17,073 nucleotides of DNA from the NCBI GenBank assembly GCA_910585615.1, contig CAJUFO010000087.1:1-17073 (forward strand), written 5' to 3'. Source of the DNA: an uncultured Acetatifactor sp. (lineage in GTDB: Bacteria; Bacillota; Clostridia; Lachnospirales; Lachnospiraceae). Of this stretch, positions 1 to 7,175 are shown one piece after another. A model generated the notes under the pieces. The model ran no database searches. It saw nothing but the letters and a program-made list of their open reading frames with translations, and was not told where the DNA came from. How positions within the stretch are numbered: the first letter of the stretch is position 1; each line of letters opens with the position of its first letter. The translations under genes and the position numbers were made by a program.

Positions 1-2
1 TT

Positions 3-1856
3 GTGGAGGGCATCACCCTCAAGAAATATATCGAGAAGAAGGCCAGGCTGTCCTTTAAGGAGGCGGTGAGCATCGCCATCCAGGTCAGCATGGGAATCGA
101 GGCCGCCCACAACAACCATATCATCCACAGGGACATCAAGCCCCAGAACATCATCATTTCCAAGGACGGAAAGGTAAAGGTGACGGATTTCGGCATCGCC
201 AAGGCCGCCACCAGCAACACCATCACCTCCAATGTGATGGGCTCCGTCCACTATACGTCGCCGGAGCAGGCCAGAGGCGGCTACAGCGATGAGAAGAGCG
301 ACATCTACTCCTTAGGGATCACCATATTCGAGATGCTCACCGGACGCGTGCCTTTCAACGGGGAGACCACGGTGGCCATCGCCATCAAGCATATCCAGGA
401 GGAGCTGCCCTCTCCCAAGGAATTCGTCCCGGAGATCCCCACCAGCGTGGAGGGCATCGTGATGAAATGCTGCCAGAAGTCCCCGGACCGCAGGTACCAG
501 AGCATGCCGGAGCTGATCGCGGACCTGAAGCAGTCCCTGATGAACCCGGAGGAGGCCATCGTGCCGAACGACCCGGACATGGAGGCGGGCACCCGGACGA
601 TCACGGACAGGGAGAGGGCCCAGATCAAGCGCCGCACTGCCTATCACGACAGGGAGTATGAGGAGAGGGAGGAGCCCATGCGCCTGCGGTCCGAGGCGGA
701 GCCCATCTATGAGGACGAGGAGGAGCCGGAGGACGAGGACGACTATGACTACAACCCCAGGATGGAGAAGGTGACCACCTTTCTGGCGCTGCTGGCGGGC
801 GTGGTCATCTGCGTGATCGTGGTGGTCCTGGCCTTGAAGGTCTTTGGGGACCGGGACGACGACGGGAAAGAGCCCAGCCGTTCCATCATCGCCTCCGAGG
901 AAGAGAGCCCCAGCCCGTCCCCCGCGGTGAAATACGTGAAGATGCCCGCGGTGAAAAACCGCAGCGTGGAGGAGGTCAGGAACGAACTGAAGGACCTGGA
1001 GATAGAGTCCCAGGTGGACTATGTGGAATCGGATGATGTGGAGATGGGAAAGGTGATCGGCGCGGACGTGGAGGCCGGCACGGAAATCCAGGTGGGAAGC
1101 ACGGTAAAGCTCACCGCCAGCGCAGGCGCCCAGGGGGTGGAGGTGCCCTCTGTGACAGGCGATACCTATGAGGAGGCCACGGCCAAGCTGACGGCAGAGG
1201 GCTTCACGGTGACCAGGGAGGAGGCGGCCTCCAACGATGTGGAGGAGGGGCGGATCATCTCCCAGGTGCCCGGCGCCCAGACCAAGGTGGCAAAGGGCAC
1301 GAACATCACCGTGATTGTCAGCCAGGGCAAGGAGAAAGTCCGGGTGCCGCACCTGATAGGGCTCACGGAGGCTGACGGCAGGGTGGAGGCCCAGGAGGCC
1401 GGGCTGCAGATAGGGGAAGTAATCTATGAGAACAGCAATGAGCAGGGAGAGGGGAAGATCTTCTACCAGAGCTATTCCAAGGGCTCCTATGTGGATCCGG
1501 AGACCACGATCGACATCAAGGTGAGCACAGGGCCAAAGGCGGCCACCTATAAATGCAATGCCAGCATCCTGGCCCCCTCTGTGGAGGAGGCGCCGGACTA
1601 TTCCTCCGGCACGGAAGTGTCCATCACGCTGGTCACCGATGACGGCAATGTGCTCCTGGAGACCAGGACGGCCAGCTTCCCTCAGGCGGCGAATTACTAT
1701 GGGCTCACCGCTTCGGGAGGGACAATCACCATGACTTATACCGTGACCATAGAGGGAGAGCCCATTACGGATCCGGAGACAGGTGAGACCATCACCCCGG
1801 AGCCCACCACGGAGGAGAGGAGCTTTACCAGGAGAATCGAGTTCGTGGAGGAGTAG
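3..1856 (+). CDS. prkC: PASTA-domain Ser/Thr protein kinase, 5' end cut off by the window
   Basis: This is a transmembrane Hanks-type kinase that senses peptidoglycan fragments or lipid II with extracellular PASTA repeats and phosphorylates cytoplasmic proteins. The glycine-rich loop and the ATP-binding lysine lie upstream of the window, so roughly the first 85 residues are missing and the GTG at 3 is an internal codon. Counting from position 3, the catalytic loop HRDIKPQN is at residues 42-49, DFG at 62-64 and SPEQ at 86-89. An acidic juxtamembrane linker (about 205-253) precedes one hydrophobic membrane segment (about 258-283). Three PASTA repeats follow (about 313-378, 379-444, 446-510), each starting with a V-x-x-P type motif, and then a beta-rich tail of about 105 residues with no repeat. 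rsgA starts 41 bp downstream, the usual Firmicutes order. Confidence 0.95.
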   Translation: MEGITLKKYIEKKARLSFKEAVSIAIQVSMGIEAAHNNHIIHRDIKPQNIIISKDGKVKVTDFGIAKAATSNTITSNVMGSVHYTSPEQARGGYSDEKSDIYSLGITIFEMLTGRVPFNGETTVAIAIKHIQEELPSPKEFVPEIPTSVEGIVMKCCQKSPDRRYQSMPELIADLKQSLMNPEEAIVPNDPDMEAGTRTITDRERAQIKRRTAYHDREYEEREEPMRLRSEAEPIYEDEEEPEDEDDYDYNPRMEKVTTFLALLAGVVICVIVVVLALKVFGDRDDDGKEPSRSIIASEEESPSPSPAVKYVKMPAVKNRSVEEVRNELKDLEIESQVDYVESDDVEMGKVIGADVEAGTEIQVGSTVKLTASAGAQGVEVPSVTGDTYEEATAKLTAEGFTVTREEAASNDVEEGRIISQVPGAQTKVAKGTNITVIVSQGKEKVRVPHLIGLTEADGRVEAQEAGLQIGEVIYENSNEQGEGKIFYQSYSKGSYVDPETTIDIKVSTGPKAATYKCNASILAPSVEEAPDYSSGTEVSITLVTDDGNVLLETRTASFPQAANYYGLTASGGTITMTYTVTIEGEPITDPETGETITPEPTTEERSFTRRIEFVEE

Positions 1857-1897
1857 CGGGGCGCTGCCTTGGACGGCAGCCAATGTGGAAAGGCGTC

Positions 1898-2773
1898 ATG
1901 AGGGGAAGAATCGTCAAAGGGATCGCAGGATTCTACTATGTATGCTGCGGCGACAGGATATATGAGTGCAAGGCGAAAGGGGTGTTCCGCAAGGACAACC
2001 GTAAGCCTTTGGTGGGGGACTGGGTGGAGATGGACGTGCTGGATCAGGCGGAGGGGCTGGGGAACATCAGTGCCCTCCTGCCCAGGGCCAGCCAGCTGAT
2101 ACGGCCCGCCGTGGCCAATGTGGACCAGGCGCTGGTGATCTTCGCCATCGCCAAGCCCCAGCCCAATTTCAATCTGCTGGACCGGTTCCTGGTGATGATG
2201 GGACAGCAGGGCATCCCCAGCATCGTCTGCTTCAACAAGCTGGACATCGATGAGGGGGCAAGGGCCGGGGAATACAGGGGGATATATGAAGCTTGCGGCT
2301 ATCGGACGCTGGCGGTCAGCGCCAGGGAGGGATTTGGCATAGAGGAGCTGAAAGGCTTGCTGGCCGGTCATGCTACCGCGGTGGCAGGGCCCAGCGGCGT
2401 GGGGAAGTCCTCCATCATCAACTGCCTGCAGTCGGACATCGTCATGGAGACCGGGGAAATCAGCCTGAAAATCGAGCGGGGGAAGCATACCACCAGGCAC
2501 AGCGAGCTAATCGCCATTGGGGAGGATTCCTATATCCTGGACACGCCGGGCTTCAGCTCCCTGGGGCTGTTCGGCCTGGAGAAGGAGCGGCTGGCAGATT
2601 TCTACCCGGAATTCGCTGCCTTTGAGAAAGATTGCCGCTTCGGCGGATGCGCCCATATGGGGGAGAGGGACTGCGGCGTGAAGACGGCTGTGGAGGACGG
2701 CGCTGTCAGCAGGCTGCGCTATGAGAACTATCGCCAGCTCTATGAGGAGCTGGGACGGATGCGGAAATTCTGA
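1898..2773 (+). CDS. rsgA: Small ribosomal subunit biogenesis GTPase RsgA (YloQ/YjeQ)
   Basis: RsgA is a circularly permuted GTPase that checks late maturation of the 30S ribosomal subunit. From the ATG at 1898, an N-terminal OB fold is followed by G motifs in permuted order: NKLD at 113-116, P-loop GPSGVGKS at 164-171, switch region GKHTTRH, and DTPG at 215-218. The C-terminal zinc site has the family pattern C246-x4-C251-x-H253-x5-C259. An in-frame ATG at 1883 would add five residues. I prefer 1898 because family members begin M-K/R-G-x-I-x-K-G-I-x-G-F-Y-Y and GGAAAGG sits 6 bp upstream. The gene is full length (291 aa) and probably cotranscribed with prkC. An unrelated ABC-ATPase fragment begins about 20 bp after its stop. 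Confidence 0.96.
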   Translation: MRGRIVKGIAGFYYVCCGDRIYECKAKGVFRKDNRKPLVGDWVEMDVLDQAEGLGNISALLPRASQLIRPAVANVDQALVIFAIAKPQPNFNLLDRFLVMMGQQGIPSIVCFNKLDIDEGARAGEYRGIYEACGYRTLAVSAREGFGIEELKGLLAGHATAVAGPSGVGKSSIINCLQSDIVMETGEISLKIERGKHTTRHSELIAIGEDSYILDTPGFSSLGLFGLEKERLADFYPEFAAFEKDCRFGGCAHMGERDCGVKTAVEDGAVSRLRYENYRQLYEELGRMRKF

Positions 2774-2792
2774 TATCTGTTTTATCCTGCCG

Positions 2793-3062
2793 GCGCTCTA
2801 TAAAGACGCCTCCATAATCATCCTGGACGAGCCCACGGCGGACCCGGTGGCGGAGGCGGAAGTCTACTCCCGCTTCCAGGAGATGGTGGAGGGGAAGACA
2901 GGAATCTACATCTCCCATAGGATGTCGAGCTGCCAGTTCTGCGACGAGATAATCGTGTTCCATAAAGGGGAGATCGTAGAGCGGGGCAGCCACGGCGAGC
3001 TCCACGCCCGGGGCGGGAAATACGCGGAAATGTGGGACGCCCAGGCCAGGTACTACGCCTGA
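2793..3062 (+). pseudogene. ABC transporter ATPase, C-terminal remnant
   Basis: The reading frame ending at 3062 encodes the last ~90 residues of an exporter-type ABC ATPase. It has a Walker B stretch (IIILDEPTA), an H-loop (ISHRMSS), and the usual closing part with KGEIVERGSHGEL. The Walker A, Q-loop and LSGGQ signature are absent, and similarity starts only at ALYKDA, about 20 bp after the rsgA stop. The Walker B/D-loop region reads TADPVAEAEV where the family usually has TAALDP-like sequence, so about two residues of the D-loop also look deleted. There is no ribosome binding site or start codon of its own. The fragment keeps its 3' end and terminator, which suggests a deletion or recombination removed the 5' part. 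It cannot bind ATP by itself. Confidence 0.85.
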
Positions 3063-3068
3063 TGCCAT

Positions 3069-3122
3069 AAGACCCTCTGTGCAGGCTGTCATGAAGCCGT
3101 GGATCGCACAGGGGGTCTTTTT
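3069..3122 (+). terminator. Intrinsic terminator after the ABC remnant
   Basis: AAGACCCTCTGTGC (3069-3082) pairs with GCACAGGGGGTCTTT (3106-3120) with one G-U pair and ends in a T run. It would end transcripts from prkC-rsgA as well as from the remnant. Confidence 0.85.
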
Positions 3123-3142
3123 CATAAATTTTTCTGAAACGC

Positions 3143-3171
3143 TTGACTTTATCGGAGATATTTGGTAAAGT
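3143..3171 (+). promoter_or_regulatory. Orphan sigma-A type promoter
   Basis: TTGACT (3143-3148) and TAAAGT (3166-3171) are separated by 17 bp. The -10 box overlaps the imperfect dyad GGTAAAGTAAACC (3164-3176). No plus-strand gene follows before the convergent end of typA, so the promoter either drives a short RNA or is left over from a lost gene. Confidence 0.4.
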
Positions 3172-3297
3172 AAACCCATCCGCAGGAAGCGCGGATGTCA
3201 GAAAGTCTTAGAATCTTAAGCTCTGATTTGCAGTATTGTCTGGTAGGTCGATATTATCCCGGATGGAGAGGAAACGAGAGAGCAGCGATTGTTGTAT

Positions 3298-3325
3298 AAA
3301 AAATCGGGGAGGAAGCCTCCCCGAT
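3298..3325 (-). terminator. Intrinsic terminator of typA
   Basis: Read on the minus strand, ATCGGGGAGG (3325-3316) and CCTCCCCGAT (3312-3303) form a perfect 10-bp stem with a 3-nt loop, followed by a T run (complement of 3303-3298). It lies about 25 bp past the typA stop. Confidence 0.93.
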
Positions 3326-3348
3326 GAATCAGATATCTGCCTGTGCCG

Positions 3349-5181
3349 CTATTTGCGCAGGGCCGCCCGCTTGCGCAGGGTGGGATCCAATATCTTCTTG
3401 CGGATCCGCAGGGTGTGCGGCGTGACCTCTAAAAGCTCGTCCGTGTCGATAAAGTCCAGGCATTGCTCCATGGAGAGGATCCTGGGCGGCACCAGGCGCA
3501 GGGCCTCGTCGGAGCCGGAGGCACGGGTGTTGGTGAGCTGCTTCTTCTTGCAGACGTTCACCTCGATGTCCTCGCTCCTGCCGGTCTGGCCTACCACCAT
3601 GCCGGCGTAGACCTTCTGGCCGGGGCCGATGAACAGGGTGCCACGCTCCTGGGCGTTGAACAGGCCGTAGGTGATGGATTCCCCCGCCTCGAAGGCAATC
3701 AGGGAGCCCTGCTTCCTGTACTGGATGTCCCCCTTGTAGGGCGCGTAGCCGTCGAAGACCGTGTTTAGGATGCCGTTGCCCTTGGTGTCCGTCAGGAACT
3801 CGCCCCGGTAGCCGATCAGGCCCCTGGCGGGGATGGAGAACTCCAGGCGGGTGTAAGTGCCGCCGGAGATGCTGCCCATGTTGCGCAGCTCCCCCTTGCG
3901 CTGGCCCAGCTTCTCGATGACGGCCCCGGCGAACTCGTTGGGCACGTCGATGTAGGCCAGCTCCATGGGCTCCGTGCGCTTGCCGTTCTCGTCCGTATGG
4001 TAGAGGACCTCCGCTTTGCTGACAGCGAACTCATAGCCCTCCCGGCGCATGTTCTCAATCAGGACGGACAGGTGCAGCTCGCCCCGGCCGGATACCTTGA
4101 AGCATTCCGTGGTGTCCGTCTCCTCCACCCGCAGGGACACGTCCGTGTTCAGCTCCCGGAAGAGCCTGTCCCGGATGTGGCGGCTGGTGACGTATTTCCC
4201 CTCCAGGCCCGCCAGCGGCGAGTCGTTCACCATGAACTGCATGGCGATGGTGGGCTCGCTGATCTTCTGGAAGGGGATGGGCACAACCTGCTCGGGGGAG
4301 CAGAGGGTGTCCCCGATGCGGATGTCCGCGATGCCGGAGATGGCCACGATGGAGCCGATGCCGGCCTCCCTTACCTCCACCTTGCTCAGGCCGTTGAACT
4401 CGTAGAGCTTGCTGACCTTGACCTTAACCTGCTTGTCCGGGTCGTGGTGGTTACAGATGACCACCTCCTGGTTCACCTTGATGCATCCGTTGTCCACCTT
4501 GCCGATGCCGATGCGGCCCACGTACTCATTGTAGTCGATGGTGCTGATCAGCACCTGTGTGCCGGCCTCGGGATCCCCCTCGGGGGCGGGGATGTAGTCC
4601 ACGATGGTCTCGAAGAGGGGCTCCATATTGGCGCCGGCACCGTCGGAATCCATGGAAGCCACGCCTGTCTTCGCCGAGGCGTAGACGAAGGGGCAGTCCA
4701 GCTGCGCGTCGTCCGCGTCCAGCTCCAGGAACAGCTCCAGCACCTCGTCCACCACCTCCTCCGGCCTGGCCTCGGGGCGGTCTATCTTGTTGATGCATAC
4801 GATGACGGGGAGCTTCAGCTCCAGGGCCTTGCGGAGCACGAATTTTGTCTGGGGCATGGGGCCCTCGAAGGCGTCCACCACCAGGATGACGCCGTTGACC
4901 ATCTTCAGCACCCGTTCCACCTCGCCGCCGAAGTCCGCATGGCCCGGGGTGTCCACGATGTTGATTTTGGTCCCTTTGTACATGACGGCGGTATTCTTGG
5001 AAAGGATGGTGATGCCCCGCTCGCGCTCGATATCGTTGGAGTCCATGACGCGTTCCGCCACGTCCTGGCCCTCGCGGAACACGCCGCTCTGCTTCAGCAG
5101 CTCGTCCACCAGAGTGGTCTTGCCATGGTCTACGTGGGCTATGATTGCAACGTTCCTTACATCTTCTCTTTTCTGCTTCAT
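3349..5181 (-). CDS. typA: Translational GTPase TypA/BipA
   Basis: TypA (BipA) is an EF-G-like ribosome-associated GTPase involved in ribosome assembly and stress or cold adaptation. The G motifs are all present: AHVDHGKTT at about residues 15-23, RERGITI, DTPGHADF, NKIDRP and SAKTG. Translation-factor beta-barrel and EF-G-like domains follow, then the TypA-specific C-terminal domain with RGLIGYRGEFLTDT. The product is 610 aa, the usual length. The frame can also start at 5190 (MIIMKQ...). I prefer 5181 because homologues begin MKxKRED and the GAGAGG upstream is about 10 nt away, whereas it nearly touches the 5190 ATG. The gene stands alone on the minus strand with its own promoter (5318-5346) and terminator. 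Confidence 0.97.
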   Translation of the reverse strand: MKQKREDVRNVAIIAHVDHGKTTLVDELLKQSGVFREGQDVAERVMDSNDIERERGITILSKNTAVMYKGTKINIVDTPGHADFGGEVERVLKMVNGVILVVDAFEGPMPQTKFVLRKALELKLPVIVCINKIDRPEARPEEVVDEVLELFLELDADDAQLDCPFVYASAKTGVASMDSDGAGANMEPLFETIVDYIPAPEGDPEAGTQVLISTIDYNEYVGRIGIGKVDNGCIKVNQEVVICNHHDPDKQVKVKVSKLYEFNGLSKVEVREAGIGSIVAISGIADIRIGDTLCSPEQVVPIPFQKISEPTIAMQFMVNDSPLAGLEGKYVTSRHIRDRLFRELNTDVSLRVEETDTTECFKVSGRGELHLSVLIENMRREGYEFAVSKAEVLYHTDENGKRTEPMELAYIDVPNEFAGAVIEKLGQRKGELRNMGSISGGTYTRLEFSIPARGLIGYRGEFLTDTKGNGILNTVFDGYAPYKGDIQYRKQGSLIAFEAGESITYGLFNAQERGTLFIGPGQKVYAGMVVGQTGRSEDIEVNVCKKKQLTNTRASGSDEALRLVPPRILSMEQCLDFIDTDELLEVTPHTLRIRKKILDPTLRKRAALRK

Positions 5182-5574
5182 GATTATCATACCTCTCTGT
5201 GCGCTTCAGCGCCCTGTGCACGGATTCGGCGCTGGCGGCAACCCTGGGGATTGCCGGATTGTCAACCTGTGTCTATCTTTGCCGATGGCTTTTTCAGGCA
5301 CATTTTCAAACTGTTACAGTATAGCACTATTTCCCGCGGGACGCAAGGATTATTGGGATGCGGAGGACTGATTTTCGATTTTTCATAGATTTACAGATGA
5401 TATAGAATGCGGATTTGCAAAAAATGACGAAGAGTGCGACGAGAAATGGTACTAAAATGCCCGTTTCTATTGTATAAATAGTAATATCCAGCCGTTGGGA
5501 TATGGATCCGTCGAGGGGATGTCCTGCCGGAGGTGTTACCGGAAAAAGTCTTAGGACAAGAAGGGAGAACGAAA
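5182..5574. other. Divergent intergenic region typA / ssb-like gene
   Basis: This gap of about 390 bp holds the typA promoter and, from 5370 to 5510, an AT-rich stretch that probably carries the promoter for the rightward gene. TTTCTATTGTATAAATAG at 5464-5481 contains a -10-like TATAAA, but no good -35 sits 17 bp upstream. Two small dyads lie in the presumed leader: ATATCC/GGATAT (5484-5489 and 5498-5503), and GTCCT/AGGAC enclosing two CCGG blocks (about 5521-5557). I see no convincing gene here. Confidence 0.5.
5318..5346 (-). promoter_or_regulatory. Promoter of typA
   Basis: On the minus strand TTGCGT (5346-5341) is followed after 17 bp by TATACT (5323-5318), with an extended -10 TGC just before it. 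The leader to typA would be about 130 nt. Confidence 0.65.
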
Positions 5575-6213
5575 ATGACAGATAAGGTAATTGAAAACAA
5601 CCAGGTGACGGTTATGGGGGAGATAGCAAGCGGTTTTACCTATAGCCATGAGATTTTCGGAGAGGGCTTCTACATGATGGATGTGCGATGCAAACGGCTC
5701 AGCGAGAGCTATGATACGATTCCTGTCATGGTATCGGAGCGGCTGATGGACGTGACGGCGGACTATAAGGGGGAGCTGATATGCGTGAACGGACAGTTCC
5801 GCTCCTACAACCGCCATGAGGAGAGGAAGAACCGCCTGGTGCTCTCGGTGTTCGCCAGGGAGGTGAGCTTCGTGGACGAGATGGAGGAGAGCTCCAAGAC
5901 CAACCAGATTTTCCTGGACGGCTATATCTGCAAGGAGCCGATTTACAGGAAGACGCCCCTTGGAAGGGAGATTGCGGACCTCCTGCTGGCCGTGAACCGC
6001 CCTTATGGAAAGTCCGATTACATACCCTGCATCTGCTGGGGCCGGAACGCCCGCTATGCCAACAATTTCAAGGTAGGGGAGCGCTGTGCCGTGTGGGGGC
6101 GGATACAGAGCAGGGAATATATGAAGAAGCTGGACGAGGAGAATGTGGAGAGAAGGGTGGCCTTTGAGGTGTCGGTCAGCAAGCTGGAGCTGATCGCGGA
6201 AGACGAAATGTGA
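5575..6213 (+). CDS. SSB-like protein with two OB folds
   Basis: The C-terminal half (about residues 105-207) is a clear single-stranded DNA-binding protein OB fold. It has the elements TNQIFLDGYICKEP, TPLGREIADLLLAVNR, YIPCICWGRNA and GRIQSREYM in the order seen in bacterial SSB. The N-terminal half (about 8-100) has the same strand pattern (QVTVMGEI..., ICVNGQFRSYN) and looks like a second, diverged OB fold. The acidic SSB tail that binds partner proteins is missing, since the protein ends ELIAEDEM. The 212-residue product is therefore not the main replicative Ssb but a dedicated paralogue; its job is unknown. I chose the ATG at 5575 because AAGGGAG lies just upstream; a longer frame from 5533 has poor support. 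Confidence 0.85.
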   Translation: MTDKVIENNQVTVMGEIASGFTYSHEIFGEGFYMMDVRCKRLSESYDTIPVMVSERLMDVTADYKGELICVNGQFRSYNRHEERKNRLVLSVFAREVSFVDEMEESSKTNQIFLDGYICKEPIYRKTPLGREIADLLLAVNRPYGKSDYIPCICWGRNARYANNFKVGERCAVWGRIQSREYMKKLDEENVERRVAFEVSVSKLELIAEDEM

Positions 6214-6251
6214 CAGAACCGGAGCCTTTTACCCAAATCGACCGTTAGTGT

Positions 6252-6280
6252 TTGCCAAAATCAGGAAAGTGTGGTATGAT
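6252..6280 (+). promoter_or_regulatory. Promoter of the CobO-like gene
   Basis: TTGCCA (6252-6257) and TATGAT (6275-6280) with a 17-bp spacer lie about 40 bp before the start codon, so this gene need not depend on the SSB-like gene upstream. Confidence 0.7.
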
Positions 6281-6320
6281 GAGACTGTCTTGAAATATTT
6301 CGGGTGAAACGAGGTGGGGT

Positions 6321-6824
6321 ATGGCAAAAGGATTGGTCAATATATATGCCGGTGACGGAAAGGGAAAGTCTCCGGCGGCTCTGGGGCGGGCTTTGCAGGC
6401 CGCCATGGAAGGGAAAAGTGTAGTCGTCCTTCAGTTCCTGAAGGGGAACGGCATGAAGTCCCAGGACTTCCTGCGCAGGATGGAACCGGAAATCAAGCTG
6501 TTCTGTTTCGAGAAATCCGACGAGAGCTACGAGAATCTGTCGGAGGAGAAGAAGCAGGAAGAAATCGCCAACATCAAGAACGAGATGAACTTCGCCAAAA
6601 AGGTGCTGATCACCAGGGAGTGCGATTTGTTGATACTGGACGAGGTGCTCCGGCTGGTGGAGAAGGAAATCGTGTCCCTGGAGGATTTGAGGGCGCTGCT
6701 GGAGTGCAGAGGAGATACGGACGTGATTCTGACAGGCAAGAAGGCGGGGGAGGACATCTGCGCCCTGGCCGATATGGTCTCCCGGATCGAGACCTGGAAG
6801 CCGGAAGCAAATGCGCAGATTTGA
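6321..6824 (+). CDS. CobO/BtuR-family cob(I)alamin adenosyltransferase-like ATPase
   Basis: The 167-residue product matches the CobO/BtuR/CobA adenosyltransferase fold. It has an N-terminal P-loop GDGKGKSPAALG (residues 11-22), VVVLQFLKG (about 34-42), and a Walker B-like LLILDEV. Family members transfer the adenosyl group of ATP to cobalt of corrinoids. Unusually, the P-loop carries S17-P18 where CobO normally has T-T (GNGKGKTT), and the middle is rich in Lys/Glu. No other cobalamin gene is nearby, so this may be a salvage enzyme or a diverged subfamily with another substrate. GAGGTGGGG precedes the ATG. The first strong downstream terminator is the riboswitch terminator at 7104. Confidence 0.8.
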   Translation: MAKGLVNIYAGDGKGKSPAALGRALQAAMEGKSVVVLQFLKGNGMKSQDFLRRMEPEIKLFCFEKSDESYENLSEEKKQEEIANIKNEMNFAKKVLITRECDLLILDEVLRLVEKEIVSLEDLRALLECRGDTDVILTGKKAGEDICALADMVSRIETWKPEANAQI

Positions 6825-6835
6825 CGAGAAATCCA

Positions 6836-6864
6836 TTGACAGCACTCCTGTATGATGTTATGAT
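6836..6864 (+). promoter_or_regulatory. Promoter of the lysine riboswitch-dapA transcript
   Basis: A consensus TTGACA (6836-6841), a 17-bp spacer and TATGAT (6859-6864). The predicted start lies at about 6871, the first base of the hairpin at 6871-6892. Confidence 0.88.
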
Positions 6865-6870
6865 TTAAGG

Positions 6871-6892
6871 CAATAGAAAGCTTTTTCTATTG
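6871..6892 (+). repeat. 5' leader hairpin of the CAATAGAAA family
   Basis: CAATAGAAA (6871-6879) and TTTCTATTG (6884-6892) form a perfect 9-bp stem with a 4-nt loop. It would be the very 5' end of the dapA leader RNA. The same stem sequence recurs at 15375-15403 and 15410-15433. Confidence 0.65.
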
Positions 6893-6908
6893 GAAAGAAT
6901 ATATGCAA

Positions 6909-7082
6909 GAAGATAGAGGTTGCGTTTTTCAAGAGTACCTTTTCGGATGCGGCAGGCGCAGAGGAAGGGAAGGGAAAGGGGAACACGCCGAAAGAGGGGA
7001 TGATCTGCTCATCGGCTCTTGGGCATACAGTTAAGAGCTGTGTGACTGTCATCTGGTGGTTACAGGATGGTGCGCTATCGGT
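6909..7082 (+). ncRNA. Lysine riboswitch (L box)
   Basis: The leader contains the L-box core in the right order: AAGATAGAGGTTGCG (6910-6924), TCAAGAGTA, a purine-rich arm ending GGGGAACACGCCGAAAG, then GGGCATACAGTTAAGAGCTG and GACTGTCATC. P1 closes by pairing GATAG (6912-6916) with CTATC (7075-7079). This matches the aptamer known from the B. subtilis lysC leader. It sits between a strong promoter and dapA, the first committed step to lysine, and is followed by a terminator, so lysine binding most likely ends transcription before dapA. Confidence 0.94.
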
Positions 7083-7103
7083 ATATTATCCTATTGGATT
7101 CAT

Positions 7104-7134
7104 GCGCCGGCGCTTTATGTGTCGGCGTTTGTTT
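7104..7134 (+). terminator. Riboswitch-controlled terminator before dapA
   Basis: GCGCCGGCGC (7104-7113) and GTGTCGGCGT (7119-7128) form a continuous 10-bp stem (three G-U pairs) with the loop TTTAT, followed by TTTGTTT. GCGC at 7072-7075, at the end of the aptamer, could pair with GCGC at 7104-7107 to make the alternative structure. Confidence 0.85.
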
Positions 7135-7175
7135 CATTCACACAGTAGAGAAACGAAGATGATGGAGGAGAAAAG

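Noticed and set aside
312..1883. Long open frame on the minus strand opposite prkC (523 codons)
   Set aside because: It mirrors the codon pattern of a GC-rich gene, has a Leu/His/Gly-rich product without recognisable domains, and the plus strand carries a clear kinase.
3997..5388. Long plus-strand frame opposite typA (463 codons)
   Set aside because: Its product is Val/Leu/His-rich without domains, while every G motif of TypA is on the other strand.
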